Assembly (NCBI GenBank): GCA_024403735.1
Contig: JAKSRG010000012.1
Location: 1 to 64,000 of the forward strand
From: Clostridia bacterium
GTDB taxonomy: Bacteria; Bacillota; Clostridia; Saccharofermentanales; Saccharofermentanaceae
Direction: 5' to 3'
Length of the DNA stretch: 64,000 bases
Of this stretch, positions 9,906 to 18,578 are shown in pieces. Every line of letters begins with the position of its first letter. Positions within the stretch are counted from its first letter, which is position 1. Below the pieces are notes generated by a model. It did no database searches. It was given only the letters and a program-made list of their open reading frames with translations, and was not told the DNA's origin. The translations under genes and the position numbers were made by a program.

Positions 9906-9932
9906 GTTGTGGCAAGGCGCACGTGACCTCGC

Positions 9933-10130
9933 CAGTACTAAGATTTGTTACAAGATTTGAAAAGTTAGTACTGATTTTAGTACTGAGGCATCGAAAACCC
10001 TCGCCAGTACTAAGATTTGTTACAAGATTAGGAAAAGTTAGTACTGATTTTAGTACTGAGGCATCGAAAACCCTCTCCAGTACTAAAAATCGTTACAAGA
10101 GTAGGAAAATTAGTACTGATTTTAGTACTG
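9933..10130. repeat. Three tandem palindromic repeats
   Basis: Copies at 9933-9985, 10005-10058 and 10078-10130 begin CAGTACTAA and end TTTAGTACTG, with a linker containing GGCATCGAAAACCCT. Unit (53-54 bp) and period (about 72 bp) match the array at 1-269, although the inner sequence differs. The array lies past the 3' end of the response regulator gene. Between 9727 and 10155 nothing else was found besides the operators. Confidence 0.9.
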
Positions 10131-10155
10131 GCGTGGCGCCAAAAGACGCCAACTA

Positions 10156-10800
10156 TCACTTACCCCTAAGCATCAACACGAGCTTAGCTCTGTCATGAAC
10201 ATCAAACTTATCGTAAATAGAAGACATATAGTTTTTAACTGTGCCTTCGGAAATAAAAAGCATATCTGCTATCTGGGAATTGGTGCAGCCTTCCTTAAGG
10301 AGTTCGCATATCTCACGTTCTCTATCTGTGAGGTCCTTGTTATCGAGCACGTCTGATGAGGCCTCTTCAACATTAGCAGAACCTGAAGCCATCATATGTG
10401 TGAGCTTATCCATTACTTTGCTATCAAAGATACTTCTACCCTTAATCGCGCCTTCGACTGCCTCGATAATCATGTCCTTACCAGAATCCTTCAAGAGATA
10501 ACCTGAAGCACCACCAGCAATAGCGCGTGAAATATTGCGCTCATCATAGAATGTTGTGAGTACAATCATCTTGATATTAGGGTGTGTAGAGTGAACCTTA
10601 GTGATTAACTCAATGCCGCCCATCTGAGGCATATTAAGATCTACGAGCATAACATCTGGGCATTCGCCTTCGATTATAGACAATGCCTCAATACCGTTAA
10701 TTGCTTTACCGATTACCTTGTAGTCACCTGACATAGTTAGGATAATCTCCAAACTTTCAGTGAGCAAAGGCTCGTCATCAACTAGTAAAATCTTAATCAT
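10156..10800 (-). CDS. NarL/LuxR-family response regulator
   Basis: A 214-aa response regulator. The receiver domain (1-120) has the acidic pair D8/D9, phosphoacceptor D54 in MLVDLNMP and K104 in YLLKDS. The LuxR-type helix-turn-helix covers about 145-205 (LTDREREICELL, SEGTVKNYMSSIYDKF). It overlaps the kinase gene by 4 bp (ATGA). It probably controls its own operon and the ABC exporter through the TGAC-N4-GTCA palindromes; that link is inferred. Confidence 0.94.
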   Translation of the reverse strand: MIKILLVDDEPLLTESLEIILTMSGDYKVIGKAINGIEALSIIEGECPDVMLVDLNMPQMGGIELITKVHSTHPNIKMIVLTTFYDERNISRAIAGGASGYLLKDSGKDMIIEAVEGAIKGRSIFDSKVMDKLTHMMASGSANVEEASSDVLDNKDLTDREREICELLKEGCTNSQIADMLFISEGTVKNYMSSIYDKFDVHDRAKLVLMLRGK

Positions 10801-11975
10801 TGCCCAACCCTCCTAGGAACATTGAGAGATACAGTAAAGCCGTCCTCTCCGTTAATATCAAATCTACCGCCCTTCGTCTCGCAGTAGTCACGCATTTTAC
10901 GAAGGCCAAACCCGCGGCTCATTCTGGCACTCTTCTCATCATATGAGATGTCACCCCAGCCGCATCCGTTGTCAGACACCTTGAGGCCTACATTCTCAGT
11001 ATCCATAGTGAGCATCGCTACAAATACAGTCGCGCCACCATGCTTTGTGCCATTAGTAAGCAACTCAGATAACACACCTGATAAGAAAGATGCTGTATCT
11101 AGATCGAGCTTACCCTCGTCATTAATTCTGCCAAAGTTATTATGAACCTTCACATTAGTATCAAGGCAGTAATTCTTACATAAATCTACCAGTGAACTAG
11201 CATAATCTTTTACGAGGATCATATCGTCATCAGCATCCAGTGTTCGAACGGCGCCTCTGATAGACTCAATCGCGTCGTGTACACGTTCATTCGCCTGATT
11301 AACTTTGTCGCTCGCCTTCATAGGATCACGCTCGATTAACATCGACGCAGCATCAAGTGTCATTGAAGCAGCTGACAAAGTGTGACCAACTGAATTATGA
11401 ATATCTCTACTAATTCTCTCGCGCTCTTCTAGTCTCGCATTACGCTCTTTGAGGTTCTGTTGCCTAGCAATTTGCTCACGAAGCATCTTCTCATGAAGGC
11501 CATCTAGCGATGAAGTCCTCATAGCATCCTCGAACTTCGTCTCCATTGCAAATACGTGATCTGTAACACTGTTAAACACCATCCAAAGTGCCGCAATACC
11601 CACCAAAATAGCGATTTTCTTAACTAAATCCAGTCCTCCTACCTGCTCCATGACAATATTCACCGCAAGTCCTGATAAGAGGCTAATAATAGCTAGAAAT
11701 CGTCTGCGATTAATGAGCGGAAGGAAGATAATACCCATGAAAAACACGTGGGTAACAATCAAATAAGCAACTCCTCCGAGTACATACAGCACTATAGAGA
11801 CATTCTTCTTAGGCACGAATGAATATGTGTTAAGGACAACCATCATATAGCAAAACAAAACACATACAATACCAATTGGTGTCCCATTCAAGACAGCATA
11901 AAGCGAGCATCCTACAATCGTAAGAGCTGCGTAAATCCATGTCGTCAGTGTTTTCTTTGAATCAACGTTATCCAT
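10797..11975 (-). CDS. Sensor histidine kinase, NarX/DesK type
   Basis: A 392-aa membrane kinase. Five or six hydrophobic segments cover residues 12-140, then a coiled coil (about 150-190), a HisKA_3 box (ERISRDIHNSVGHTL, phospho-His193) and a HATPase_c domain (SELLTNGTKHG, NGCGWGD, GFGLRKMRDY) to the end. With little extracellular loop it is an intramembrane-sensing type, often paired with ABC exporters and peptide or lipid stress. It is the first gene of the two-gene operon. Confidence 0.93.
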   Translation of the reverse strand: MDNVDSKKTLTTWIYAALTIVGCSLYAVLNGTPIGIVCVLFCYMMVVLNTYSFVPKKNVSIVLYVLGGVAYLIVTHVFFMGIIFLPLINRRRFLAIISLLSGLAVNIVMEQVGGLDLVKKIAILVGIAALWMVFNSVTDHVFAMETKFEDAMRTSSLDGLHEKMLREQIARQQNLKERNARLEERERISRDIHNSVGHTLSAASMTLDAASMLIERDPMKASDKVNQANERVHDAIESIRGAVRTLDADDDMILVKDYASSLVDLCKNYCLDTNVKVHNNFGRINDEGKLDLDTASFLSGVLSELLTNGTKHGGATVFVAMLTMDTENVGLKVSDNGCGWGDISYDEKSARMSRGFGLRKMRDYCETKGGRFDINGEDGFTVSLNVPRRVGQ

Positions 11976-12035
11976 AGAACTGATTATACCATTCGCCCCG
12001 AAGTATCCATTTAATAATACATCTGACCTGGTAGC

Positions 12036-12060
12036 GTATTAAGTGACCACGGTCACATTA
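12036..12060 (-). promoter_or_regulatory. Operator-like palindrome before kinase operon
   Basis: GTGACC-AC-GGTCAC (12043-12056) is a perfect dyad in the TGAC-N4-GTCA form, within GTATTAAGTGACCACGGTCA, which closely matches 9851-9870. It lies about 70-80 bp before the kinase start, fitting autoregulation. Confidence 0.55.
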
Positions 12061-12108
12061 ATTGCTCTTCTACTTGAATAACTCACATGTCCCCTATCAG
12101 TCCCTATA

Positions 12109-13395
12109 TCAGATACATTTGCTAGAACATGCATACATCTTATCGTTAACAGTCACTACACCCAGCGTAAGCTTAGCTGCTGGTGAAGCAGGCGGAATAA
12201 ACATCGCTGATTTGAGGCTAGGACAACTTATCCTTCCAAGATTAGTAATGCTATAGGATGCTGGCTTAGCAAAACCAAACATACCACCACCAACGAACGA
12301 AGCAGCCTTACTCTCAAATCCACCCAGACCAGCAATTGCAGCCGCATCAATCAAGGTTGAATCCATCTCAAAGTAGCATGCCAAAACCAGCATCAACTTC
12401 TTGTTGTCGCCCAGTGTTTTACGGACAATCTCATGAACTTCCTTAGCCTTTGCCACTTCATCTGTTGTCTTGCTCTTACACTCAATTCCCATGGCAGTAG
12501 CAAAATTACCTAGCGTTCCGCTCCTCTTATTAGCGAGCTTGTCGCGGATATCAGCTGCGATAATAATCTTTTTCCAGCCAGTCTTAATGTACATCTTCGC
12601 CATCAGGAGGTCATTCATAGTGAATTCATTCTCCTTACAAAGAGATCTCATCTCCTCATAGGCCTCATCACTTACATCGTATGTCTGGTACTCGAGCTTA
12701 TGTTTGGAGTTATAGTTTTTCTCAAAACTCAAATAATCGCCATAACTAACCTTGTGGTTCTCTTTTTTCCACTGTTTATTAGCGCGCTTAACCAATAGCT
12801 TACTAATACCACCGAGCGCACTACCCTGAGGCAATTCATCGATACTTGAGATCAACTTCTCCTCAGCAAAACTGATTTCCTCACCCGCTACGTAATTATT
12901 AGCAATCTCCTGAACTAACATAAGAAGTCCACTACCATCACACAACAGATGATGCGCCATGAACAACACTTCAAAATCACTCGAAGTTTTATACACAAAT
13001 ACGCGCAATAAGCCCTCTTCGAAAACATTCCACGTGCACTTCATTAGTGCCTCATATTCAGCAATGTCAAAGGCTTTATCGCAAATCTTTAAAGTTATCT
13101 TACTAGTAGAAGTTACATTGTAATAAAGCTTATCCGTTCCTTCCTCTGATGCAATAACGCTACGAAGGAAAGGATGTGCGAGTGAAGCGTTGGCGAGCAC
13201 TTCGCGCAACTTTGTTTCATCATATTCGCCATTAATCTTGAACAGCATACCAAAATGCATATTAGGGCACATGAGGTGTGCGCGTTCAGAAGCTATATAC
13301 TGCTTTGTTAGCGGTTTATTTAGTAGCTCTTTCTTCTCTTCACTACTTGTTAATCCAGGCTTTATAGCCTCAAAATTCTCTTGTGGTGTTCCCAT
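12109..13395 (-). CDS. Condensation-domain / acetyltransferase protein
   Basis: A 428-aa protein of the chloramphenicol-acetyltransferase-like fold (NRPS condensation, alcohol acetyltransferase and PapA group). The active-site motif HHxxxDG is present as HHLLCDG (His148, His149, Asp153), and the C-terminal half keeps the long family length. It is a stand-alone condensation domain with no carrier or adenylation domain nearby, so it more probably acylates a lipid, alcohol or glycan than makes a peptide. No partner gene is evident. Confidence 0.75.
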   Translation of the reverse strand: MGTPQENFEAIKPGLTSSEEKKELLNKPLTKQYIASERAHLMCPNMHFGMLFKINGEYDETKLREVLANASLAHPFLRSVIASEEGTDKLYYNVTSTSKITLKICDKAFDIAEYEALMKCTWNVFEEGLLRVFVYKTSSDFEVLFMAHHLLCDGSGLLMLVQEIANNYVAGEEISFAEEKLISSIDELPQGSALGGISKLLVKRANKQWKKENHKVSYGDYLSFEKNYNSKHKLEYQTYDVSDEAYEEMRSLCKENEFTMNDLLMAKMYIKTGWKKIIIAADIRDKLANKRSGTLGNFATAMGIECKSKTTDEVAKAKEVHEIVRKTLGDNKKLMLVLACYFEMDSTLIDAAAIAGLGGFESKAASFVGGGMFGFAKPASYSITNLGRISCPSLKSAMFIPPASPAAKLTLGVVTVNDKMYACSSKCI

Positions 13396-13473
13396 CCAAA
13401 TATCTCCTCAATTAATATATCTAACCTTGGGTTCTATTCTAACTCATAATCACCAAGAAGATAATCGGAAATC

Positions 13474-13528
13474 CAGTACGCAAATTGGTAAGAATTTTTG
13501 TTTGAACTTCTTACAGATATTCGTACTG
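13474..13528. repeat. Single palindromic repeat of the GTACTG family
   Basis: Terminal CAGTACG/CGTACTG and inner TAAGAA/TTCTTA inverted repeats in 55 bp, the same size and ends as the two tandem arrays. It lies 20 bp past the stop of the WYL gene and may help end its transcript. Confidence 0.75.
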
Positions 13529-13547
13529 GCGAGACAAAGAAAGTCCC

Positions 13548-14609
13548 TCAATCCACCATATCCTTATACTTCTTGAACGCGCCCGCCATTGTAGACATGA
13601 TTTTCTTCACGACATCTTCAGGCTCAACTACTGTAGCTACGCCCATGTGCTTCATGGCGAACTCGTATATAGCGGACTCTGGGGCTCTTACTTCTACATC
13701 GGCATATGCGCCTTTATTGCTGATGACAGTAACTTCTTTACCGAATGTTTCTGGGATTATATGGAACATCAGCTTAGGAACGTTAATGCGCGCCCTAATA
13801 GGCGAACCTATTTTCATGAAGATACGATCTTTCATGTAAGTTCTGAAGTTCGCAGATGCACCTTCTGAATCAATCATTGAATTAATTGGATGTGCAGCAT
13901 CATCGAGCTTCTCTACATCCAGGATCTCATCTAGCCTTATGTGCACGATTTTACTATTCATATGTCCGCACACGAGATAGTAGATGCCATCATCCATGAC
14001 CATCTGATAGGGTGATACTCTCCACTTAATCTCTGACCCTGCTGCTTTCTTAATCGCGTTGTAGGATCTTGCCACATGCAACTGCATATCTGTGCCATAG
14101 TACTGGTGTTTGAAGGAGATCATTTTCTTCTCGGTAATCGCCTCATCGATGATATCTATTGTATTGAACAGCTGCTTATTCTCGCTCTTACGTGAAGGCA
14201 TTACTGCAATATGCCTTGTGCGAGATTTGAAGTATTTGCTCGACAATTGCTGGAGCTTCTCGATGAGCTGTTTGCTCTGATTAGCTGAGATATTAGGCGA
14301 ATATAGGACACTATCAATAAGTAGTCTTAACTCCGAGTCGTCGAACTCGTTGTTGATATAGTAGTCGTAGCACACAACGTTAGCATCAGATTTACCTGAA
14401 CTTCTCTTAGCCCTCTCAAAGTTAATATCGTATCCCAAATCTATAAGGTTCAATATATTAGTTTTTATAGTCTTGCGGTCCGCTTTGATCCCCATGCGCT
14501 CGAGTTCCCTAATAATCTCCTGCTGGGATAGTCTGTGGTCCTTATCAGTGTTCTTCCTCAGTATCTCCAAAATACCAAATAGTCTTGCTGCATTATTATT
14601 AGCTGCCAT
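13548..14609 (-). CDS. WYL-domain transcriptional regulator
   Basis: A 353-aa regulator. An N-terminal winged helix (about 5-65, LSQQEIIRELERMGI...DRKTIKTNI) is followed by a WYL domain (about 140-235; KWRVSPYQMVMDDGIYYLVCGH with the IVHIRLDEI strand) and a C-terminal WCX domain (about 250-345). WYL proteins bind nucleic-acid or nucleotide ligands and regulate DNA-damage, phage-defence or metabolic genes. The start is ATG 14609 with AAGG upstream. It is divergent from the FtsK-like gene, a plausible target. Confidence 0.87.
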   Translation of the reverse strand: MAANNNAARLFGILEILRKNTDKDHRLSQQEIIRELERMGIKADRKTIKTNILNLIDLGYDINFERAKRSSGKSDANVVCYDYYINNEFDDSELRLLIDSVLYSPNISANQSKQLIEKLQQLSSKYFKSRTRHIAVMPSRKSENKQLFNTIDIIDEAITEKKMISFKHQYYGTDMQLHVARSYNAIKKAAGSEIKWRVSPYQMVMDDGIYYLVCGHMNSKIVHIRLDEILDVEKLDDAAHPINSMIDSEGASANFRTYMKDRIFMKIGSPIRARINVPKLMFHIIPETFGKEVTVISNKGAYADVEVRAPESAIYEFAMKHMGVATVVEPEDVVKKIMSTMAGAFKKYKDMVD

Positions 14610-14747
14610 AGTATCGCCATCCTTCACATTTGATGTTTTCTTTTGTCTTAATTATCGCATGGGACATGGGGAAATTTTTGAACATAGTGTAAAGGATAAT
14701 GAAGTCACACCACCAATAAAGGAATACGACCATTTAGGAGGCATTTT

Positions 14748-15647
14748 ATGATACTTAGCGAAAACAACCACAAACACATACCTGCACCAACAAGTCTTTT
14801 ACTAGACACTACACCTTCACCTACAGTGAACAAGACTTTCGTCTGCATCAAGGAAGTACTTGATGATAATTTCATGAAGACTTCTCCAGTGACATTAGCA
14901 ATAGGTAAGGATGCCTACAGAAGACCAATCCACTACAATCTAGCCAAGGACGGTCACTTACTAATCGCTGGCAAAACAGGCTCAGGCAAGTCAATCTGCC
15001 TTCACTCCATGCTCATGAGTATCCTGTGCAAATCATCACCAGATGAAGTAAGACTAATCTTAGTGGATACAAAGTACGTGGAGTTCTCCTGCTATAATCA
15101 CATTCCACATTTATTGATGCCAGTAATCACTGATTCAGATCTAGCGATATCAGCACTCGGATGGTTGCTCAAAGAAGCAAAAGAACGCTGCCGCCTATTC
15201 GCCACATATGATGTGCATGATATTGATGAGTATAATAACCTAGCCAAATCCAAGACGGACATGCCAAAGATGCCATCAATTGTAATCATGATTGATGAGT
15301 TTATTGATATGTTTTGGTCGCATAAAGAAAAAGCCGAGACTGCTATCTCAAGGTTAGCAGTGATCGGCAAAGTTGCAGGTATATTTATGGTGATGGCTAC
15401 TCAGCAGCCACCTTTGTCATTAATGCATAGATTTGTCGGATTTAGTTTTCCATCGCGAATTGCCTTCGCACTACCATCCTCATGTGAGAGCAGAGCAGTT
15501 ATCGACTGCGAAGGAGCTAAGGATTTACGAACTCCAGGCGCTATGCTTTACCAGCCAAGTTCTTCACCTAATCCAATCAAGGTTCAGGGCGCATTTGTAT
15601 CCTATTCAGAAATCGACAAAGTAACCACTTATCTCGCCATGCAATGA
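14748..15647 (+). CDS. FtsK/SpoIIIE-type ATPase domain protein
   Basis: A 299-aa protein with one FtsK/SpoIIIE motor domain: Walker A GKTGSGKS (75-82) and Walker B IVIMIDEF (about 178-185), then MVMATQQPP. It lacks the membrane helices and the C-terminal gamma DNA-reading domain of chromosomal FtsK, so it is not the division protein. Such short copies occur in conjugative and defence elements, but no relaxase or integrase is nearby. The start has GGAGGCATTTT upstream. It is divergent from the WYL regulator. Confidence 0.82.
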   Translation: MILSENNHKHIPAPTSLLLDTTPSPTVNKTFVCIKEVLDDNFMKTSPVTLAIGKDAYRRPIHYNLAKDGHLLIAGKTGSGKSICLHSMLMSILCKSSPDEVRLILVDTKYVEFSCYNHIPHLLMPVITDSDLAISALGWLLKEAKERCRLFATYDVHDIDEYNNLAKSKTDMPKMPSIVIMIDEFIDMFWSHKEKAETAISRLAVIGKVAGIFMVMATQQPPLSLMHRFVGFSFPSRIAFALPSSCESRAVIDCEGAKDLRTPGAMLYQPSSSPNPIKVQGAFVSYSEIDKVTTYLAMQ

Positions 15648-15672
15648 GCGAAGCGCAGTTGATGCCCAATAA

Positions 15673-16671
15673 TCAGACATCAATAACCTGATGCTTTGCG
15701 CTCTCCTCAATTGCATTTGGAGCGAATGATATCTTGAGTGAAGTTCCGCACATTGTGCATGTTGTGCCTGTCTGTGAGCTAGCTGCACAGTTAGGACATT
15801 CATTAAAGTACCAGAGTGTGCGCTGTACACTTCTAATCTCGAATTTAGACTCAGCGGCACTCTTAATCGCTATACCTTCATCTACTAATCTAGTAGCAAG
15901 CTTGTGGAATAATACTTCTCTGAATTTATCTACAACTAGGAATATTAATCCGTTCACAGCGACCATCAACGAAGGCAATAAATATACAAATTCATCAATG
16001 AACTTGAAGGCCTCATCCGTCATTGTCGCCATCTCAAAGAATGGGATGACAATCTCATATAGGAAAAAGTGACTTGCGAACCAGAAAATCGCACTAACAA
16101 CCCAAACAGTTCCGTTAATCTTAATAATAGATGGCCATTTCTTGATCTCTTCTAGTGATATTCTGAAGAACTCACTACGAGTCGAGAACTCCTCATAATC
16201 AATATAGAAGTACTTCTTTGAATACCAGGATGAACCATCACTTGTAATATCTTCTTGCTTGTCCTTTTCAGAGAGATTTTTGAGTGACAATTCGTTAAAA
16301 ACTGGTCCACAAACCATTCTGTTATTAGACTTTTTGAGGACATGAATAGATTGGAAATTCGCTTTCCTAAGCCACACATACATCATACAAAAAAGGCCTA
16401 ATGTGACAAGAACAGCAGATACATAATCTGACCATGAATTAGCTGTAACAACTCTTACAGCTACAAAAGGTGCCCACGTAAGCATGATGAGAGCATAAAT
16501 GAAGAGAGTAGTATATTGAGATTCATCAGTTTCATCTTCTCCATAGCCACCTCCATGGAAACTACCACCTGAGTGACCACCACCAGAGAAGCCACCGCCA
16601 GAGAAGCCACCGCCAGAAAAATGATGTCCACCTATATGTGAACCGCCACCGTGATGACCACCAGAAGCCAT
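15673..16671 (-). CDS. Membrane protein, Gly/His-rich N-terminus, zinc ribbon
   Basis: A 332-aa protein. Residues 1-45 are Gly/His/Ser-rich (GGHHGGGSHIGGHHF), then two hydrophobic helices (about 58-105), a cytoplasmic stretch, two further helices (about 210-275) and a C-terminal zinc ribbon with CPNC and CTMC pairs. Gly-rich starts of this kind are typical of some TPM or YgcG-like membrane proteins, but the TPM domain is not seen. The start at 16671 follows GGAGGGAAAGGTAT. Function unknown. Confidence 0.7.
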   Translation of the reverse strand: MASGGHHGGGSHIGGHHFSGGGFSGGGFSGGGHSGGSFHGGGYGEDETDESQYTTLFIYALIMLTWAPFVAVRVVTANSWSDYVSAVLVTLGLFCMMYVWLRKANFQSIHVLKKSNNRMVCGPVFNELSLKNLSEKDKQEDITSDGSSWYSKKYFYIDYEEFSTRSEFFRISLEEIKKWPSIIKINGTVWVVSAIFWFASHFFLYEIVIPFFEMATMTDEAFKFIDEFVYLLPSLMVAVNGLIFLVVDKFREVLFHKLATRLVDEGIAIKSAAESKFEIRSVQRTLWYFNECPNCAASSQTGTTCTMCGTSLKISFAPNAIEESAKHQVIDV

Positions 16672-16829
16672 ATACCTTTCCCTCCAAAACTCAATCTTCC
16701 TGATATCATTATACACATGACCTAATCAAAAAAGTGTCTTATAATTCAGGTATTAAACAGAATAAATACCCGCTTATTGGGTATAGAATACATAACTTGA
16801 TATCTGTAGGTGTTCGAAGGAGTTTTTCT

Positions 16830-17231
16830 ATGGCTTATTGTGGAAAATGTGGCGCTGCTTTATCTGATGGCTCAGCTTTCTGTAGTCAGTGTGGTGCCCC
16901 TGTTAATCAAAATACAAATGTTAGACCTGATCTACCAAATGACGGTACTAATTGCATATTCAGATGCAACTCCAATCATCCAAGTTCATATGTCAAAATC
17001 CAAGTTCCTGGATTAGAACCAATTGTTCTTCAGGCTGGATTTGAGATGAAGATGACACTACCTGTTGGCATTCATTCAACTAAATTCGGTGTTCACAGAG
17101 GTCATGGATTTACACTAGTAAGTAGTTCAAATAAATATGTGAAAAACATCCCTATTGAACCAAACAAAGTACTATATGTCACAGTTAGCATTGGACGCAC
17201 ATCTAACAATATAGAGATGAAGGCTTTTTAA
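16830..17231 (+). CDS. Zinc-ribbon protein
   Basis: A 133-aa protein: an N-terminal double-Cys zinc ribbon (YCGKCGAALSDGSAFCSQCG, residues 3-22) joined to a beta-rich domain of about 90 residues I do not recognise. The start is set at 16830 by AAGGAG seven bases upstream; a longer frame to 16734 has no ribosome binding site. It is divergent from the other zinc-ribbon gene and the two may act together. Confidence 0.72.
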   Translation: MAYCGKCGAALSDGSAFCSQCGAPVNQNTNVRPDLPNDGTNCIFRCNSNHPSSYVKIQVPGLEPIVLQAGFEMKMTLPVGIHSTKFGVHRGHGFTLVSSSNKYVKNIPIEPNKVLYVTVSIGRTSNNIEMKAF

Positions 17232-17243
17232 TTTAAGACAAAG

Positions 17244-17272
17244 AAAAAGAGAACCTTATGGGTTCTCTTTTT
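17244..17272. terminator. Bidirectional terminator between convergent genes
   Basis: A 12-bp stem (AAAAAGAGAACC/GGTTCTCTTTTT) with a 5-base loop serves the zinc-ribbon gene and the convergent acyltransferase gene. Confidence 0.88.
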
Positions 17273-17305
17273 GTTAGCAATCAATTCAAATCACATTTAT
17301 CAAAC

Positions 17306-18355
17306 TTATGCTTTCTTTTTCTTCAAGGTAACGTTCTTAATCAATCCTGTAACACTGCCTGAAGCTAACTGAAGGACATATGATAAAGCAAATACCCATA
17401 CAATTGTGAATGCCAATACGATGAGATATGTTGACACATTGAATGTACGGCCATAATAAATGTCCAATATCTTATTGAGCGCAACATGCTGAACAAGGAA
17501 TACACAATATGATAATCCACCTAATTTAACAAAACACTTATTAATCAAGGAGAGTTTCATAACCAAACGGCCGATATAAACCAAAGTAATAAACAATGCT
17601 ATTCCAAGTATGTGAACCTGCCAAATAAGATGAATCTTTATACGATCTCCAAGCGTCAGAAACACACCAGAAATAACCAAAGCAATACTGAAAGTAACTA
17701 TTCTCTTCTTATCTAACAATTCTTTAAAGTCAACATATAGCATTCCCAAATAGAAGCTAAGTGCACTACTTGCAACACCTCTAAATGGTCCAGATGAGAT
17801 TGCGATATTATAGTGAATCTCAACTGCTAAAAGAGCAACAAGTATTATTCCAACAATCCATTTGTTTCGATTGTATAGTTTGAGCATAAATGGATAAACT
17901 ATATAAACAAGAATAATCGCACCAAGGAACCATTCACCGATAATATAGTAAGTAGTGAATCTATTTGCGACGTATCCATCCATTCCGATCAGAGTAAAAA
18001 TAACAGGCCACTTACTTCCTCTGTATGTAAACATATGATATTCAGAAGCATTCAAAACAAAAAGGAACGCCCATAGAATATAAAACGGTGGGAAAATACT
18101 AAGCCATCTCTTATAGTAGAAAGTACCGAATTCTTTGAAAGGGACTTCCTTATATCTATATCTCAATACTGTTCCAGACAAAATGAAGAACAGTGTAACA
18201 AACAACCATCCAAAAGAACCATTAGGGTACGCTGCTAACAACTGAATAGGACTAGTTATATTATGAGATGGGAGTTCCATTACAAAATGATGCATTATTA
18301 TTCCAACAGCAGAAATAACGCGAATAAACTCAAGTTCGTCAATCTTTTTGCTCAT
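17306..18355 (-). CDS. Acyltransferase family 3 membrane protein
   Basis: A 349-aa integral membrane acyltransferase with about ten helices. Its N-terminus (ELEFIRVISAVGIIMHHF) has the Arg and His of the Acyl_transf_3 motif. Relatives O-acetylate surface polysaccharide, peptidoglycan or secondary metabolites. The start at 18355 follows GGAGGCTGAT. It is monocistronic, so the substrate cannot be told from context. Confidence 0.88.
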   Translation of the reverse strand: MSKKIDELEFIRVISAVGIIMHHFVMELPSHNITSPIQLLAAYPNGSFGWLFVTLFFILSGTVLRYRYKEVPFKEFGTFYYKRWLSIFPPFYILWAFLFVLNASEYHMFTYRGSKWPVIFTLIGMDGYVANRFTTYYIIGEWFLGAIILVYIVYPFMLKLYNRNKWIVGIILVALLAVEIHYNIAISSGPFRGVASSALSFYLGMLYVDFKELLDKKRIVTFSIALVISGVFLTLGDRIKIHLIWQVHILGIALFITLVYIGRLVMKLSLINKCFVKLGGLSYCVFLVQHVALNKILDIYYGRTFNVSTYLIVLAFTIVWVFALSYVLQLASGSVTGLIKNVTLKKKKA

Positions 18356-18578
18356 ATCAGCCTCCAAAAATATAGCCTATTATATAGGAACCACTCGATA
18401 ATAATACACAATTGAAATGCATACAACAATCTGCATATAGAATGTCAATTACACGCGTGTTTTCGAGAACTTAGTAAGAAACTTTTAGAGATTTCAGCAT
18501 TACAAATGTTAAGACTACTCTATATGCTAATAATAATGTAAAATAACCTTGTGTTTGTGAAGTTTAAGGGAGGCTTTT

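Noticed and set aside
13474..13528. Palindromic element as an integron attC site
   Set aside because: It lacks the R'/R'' core sites, and no integrase or gene-cassette array is present.
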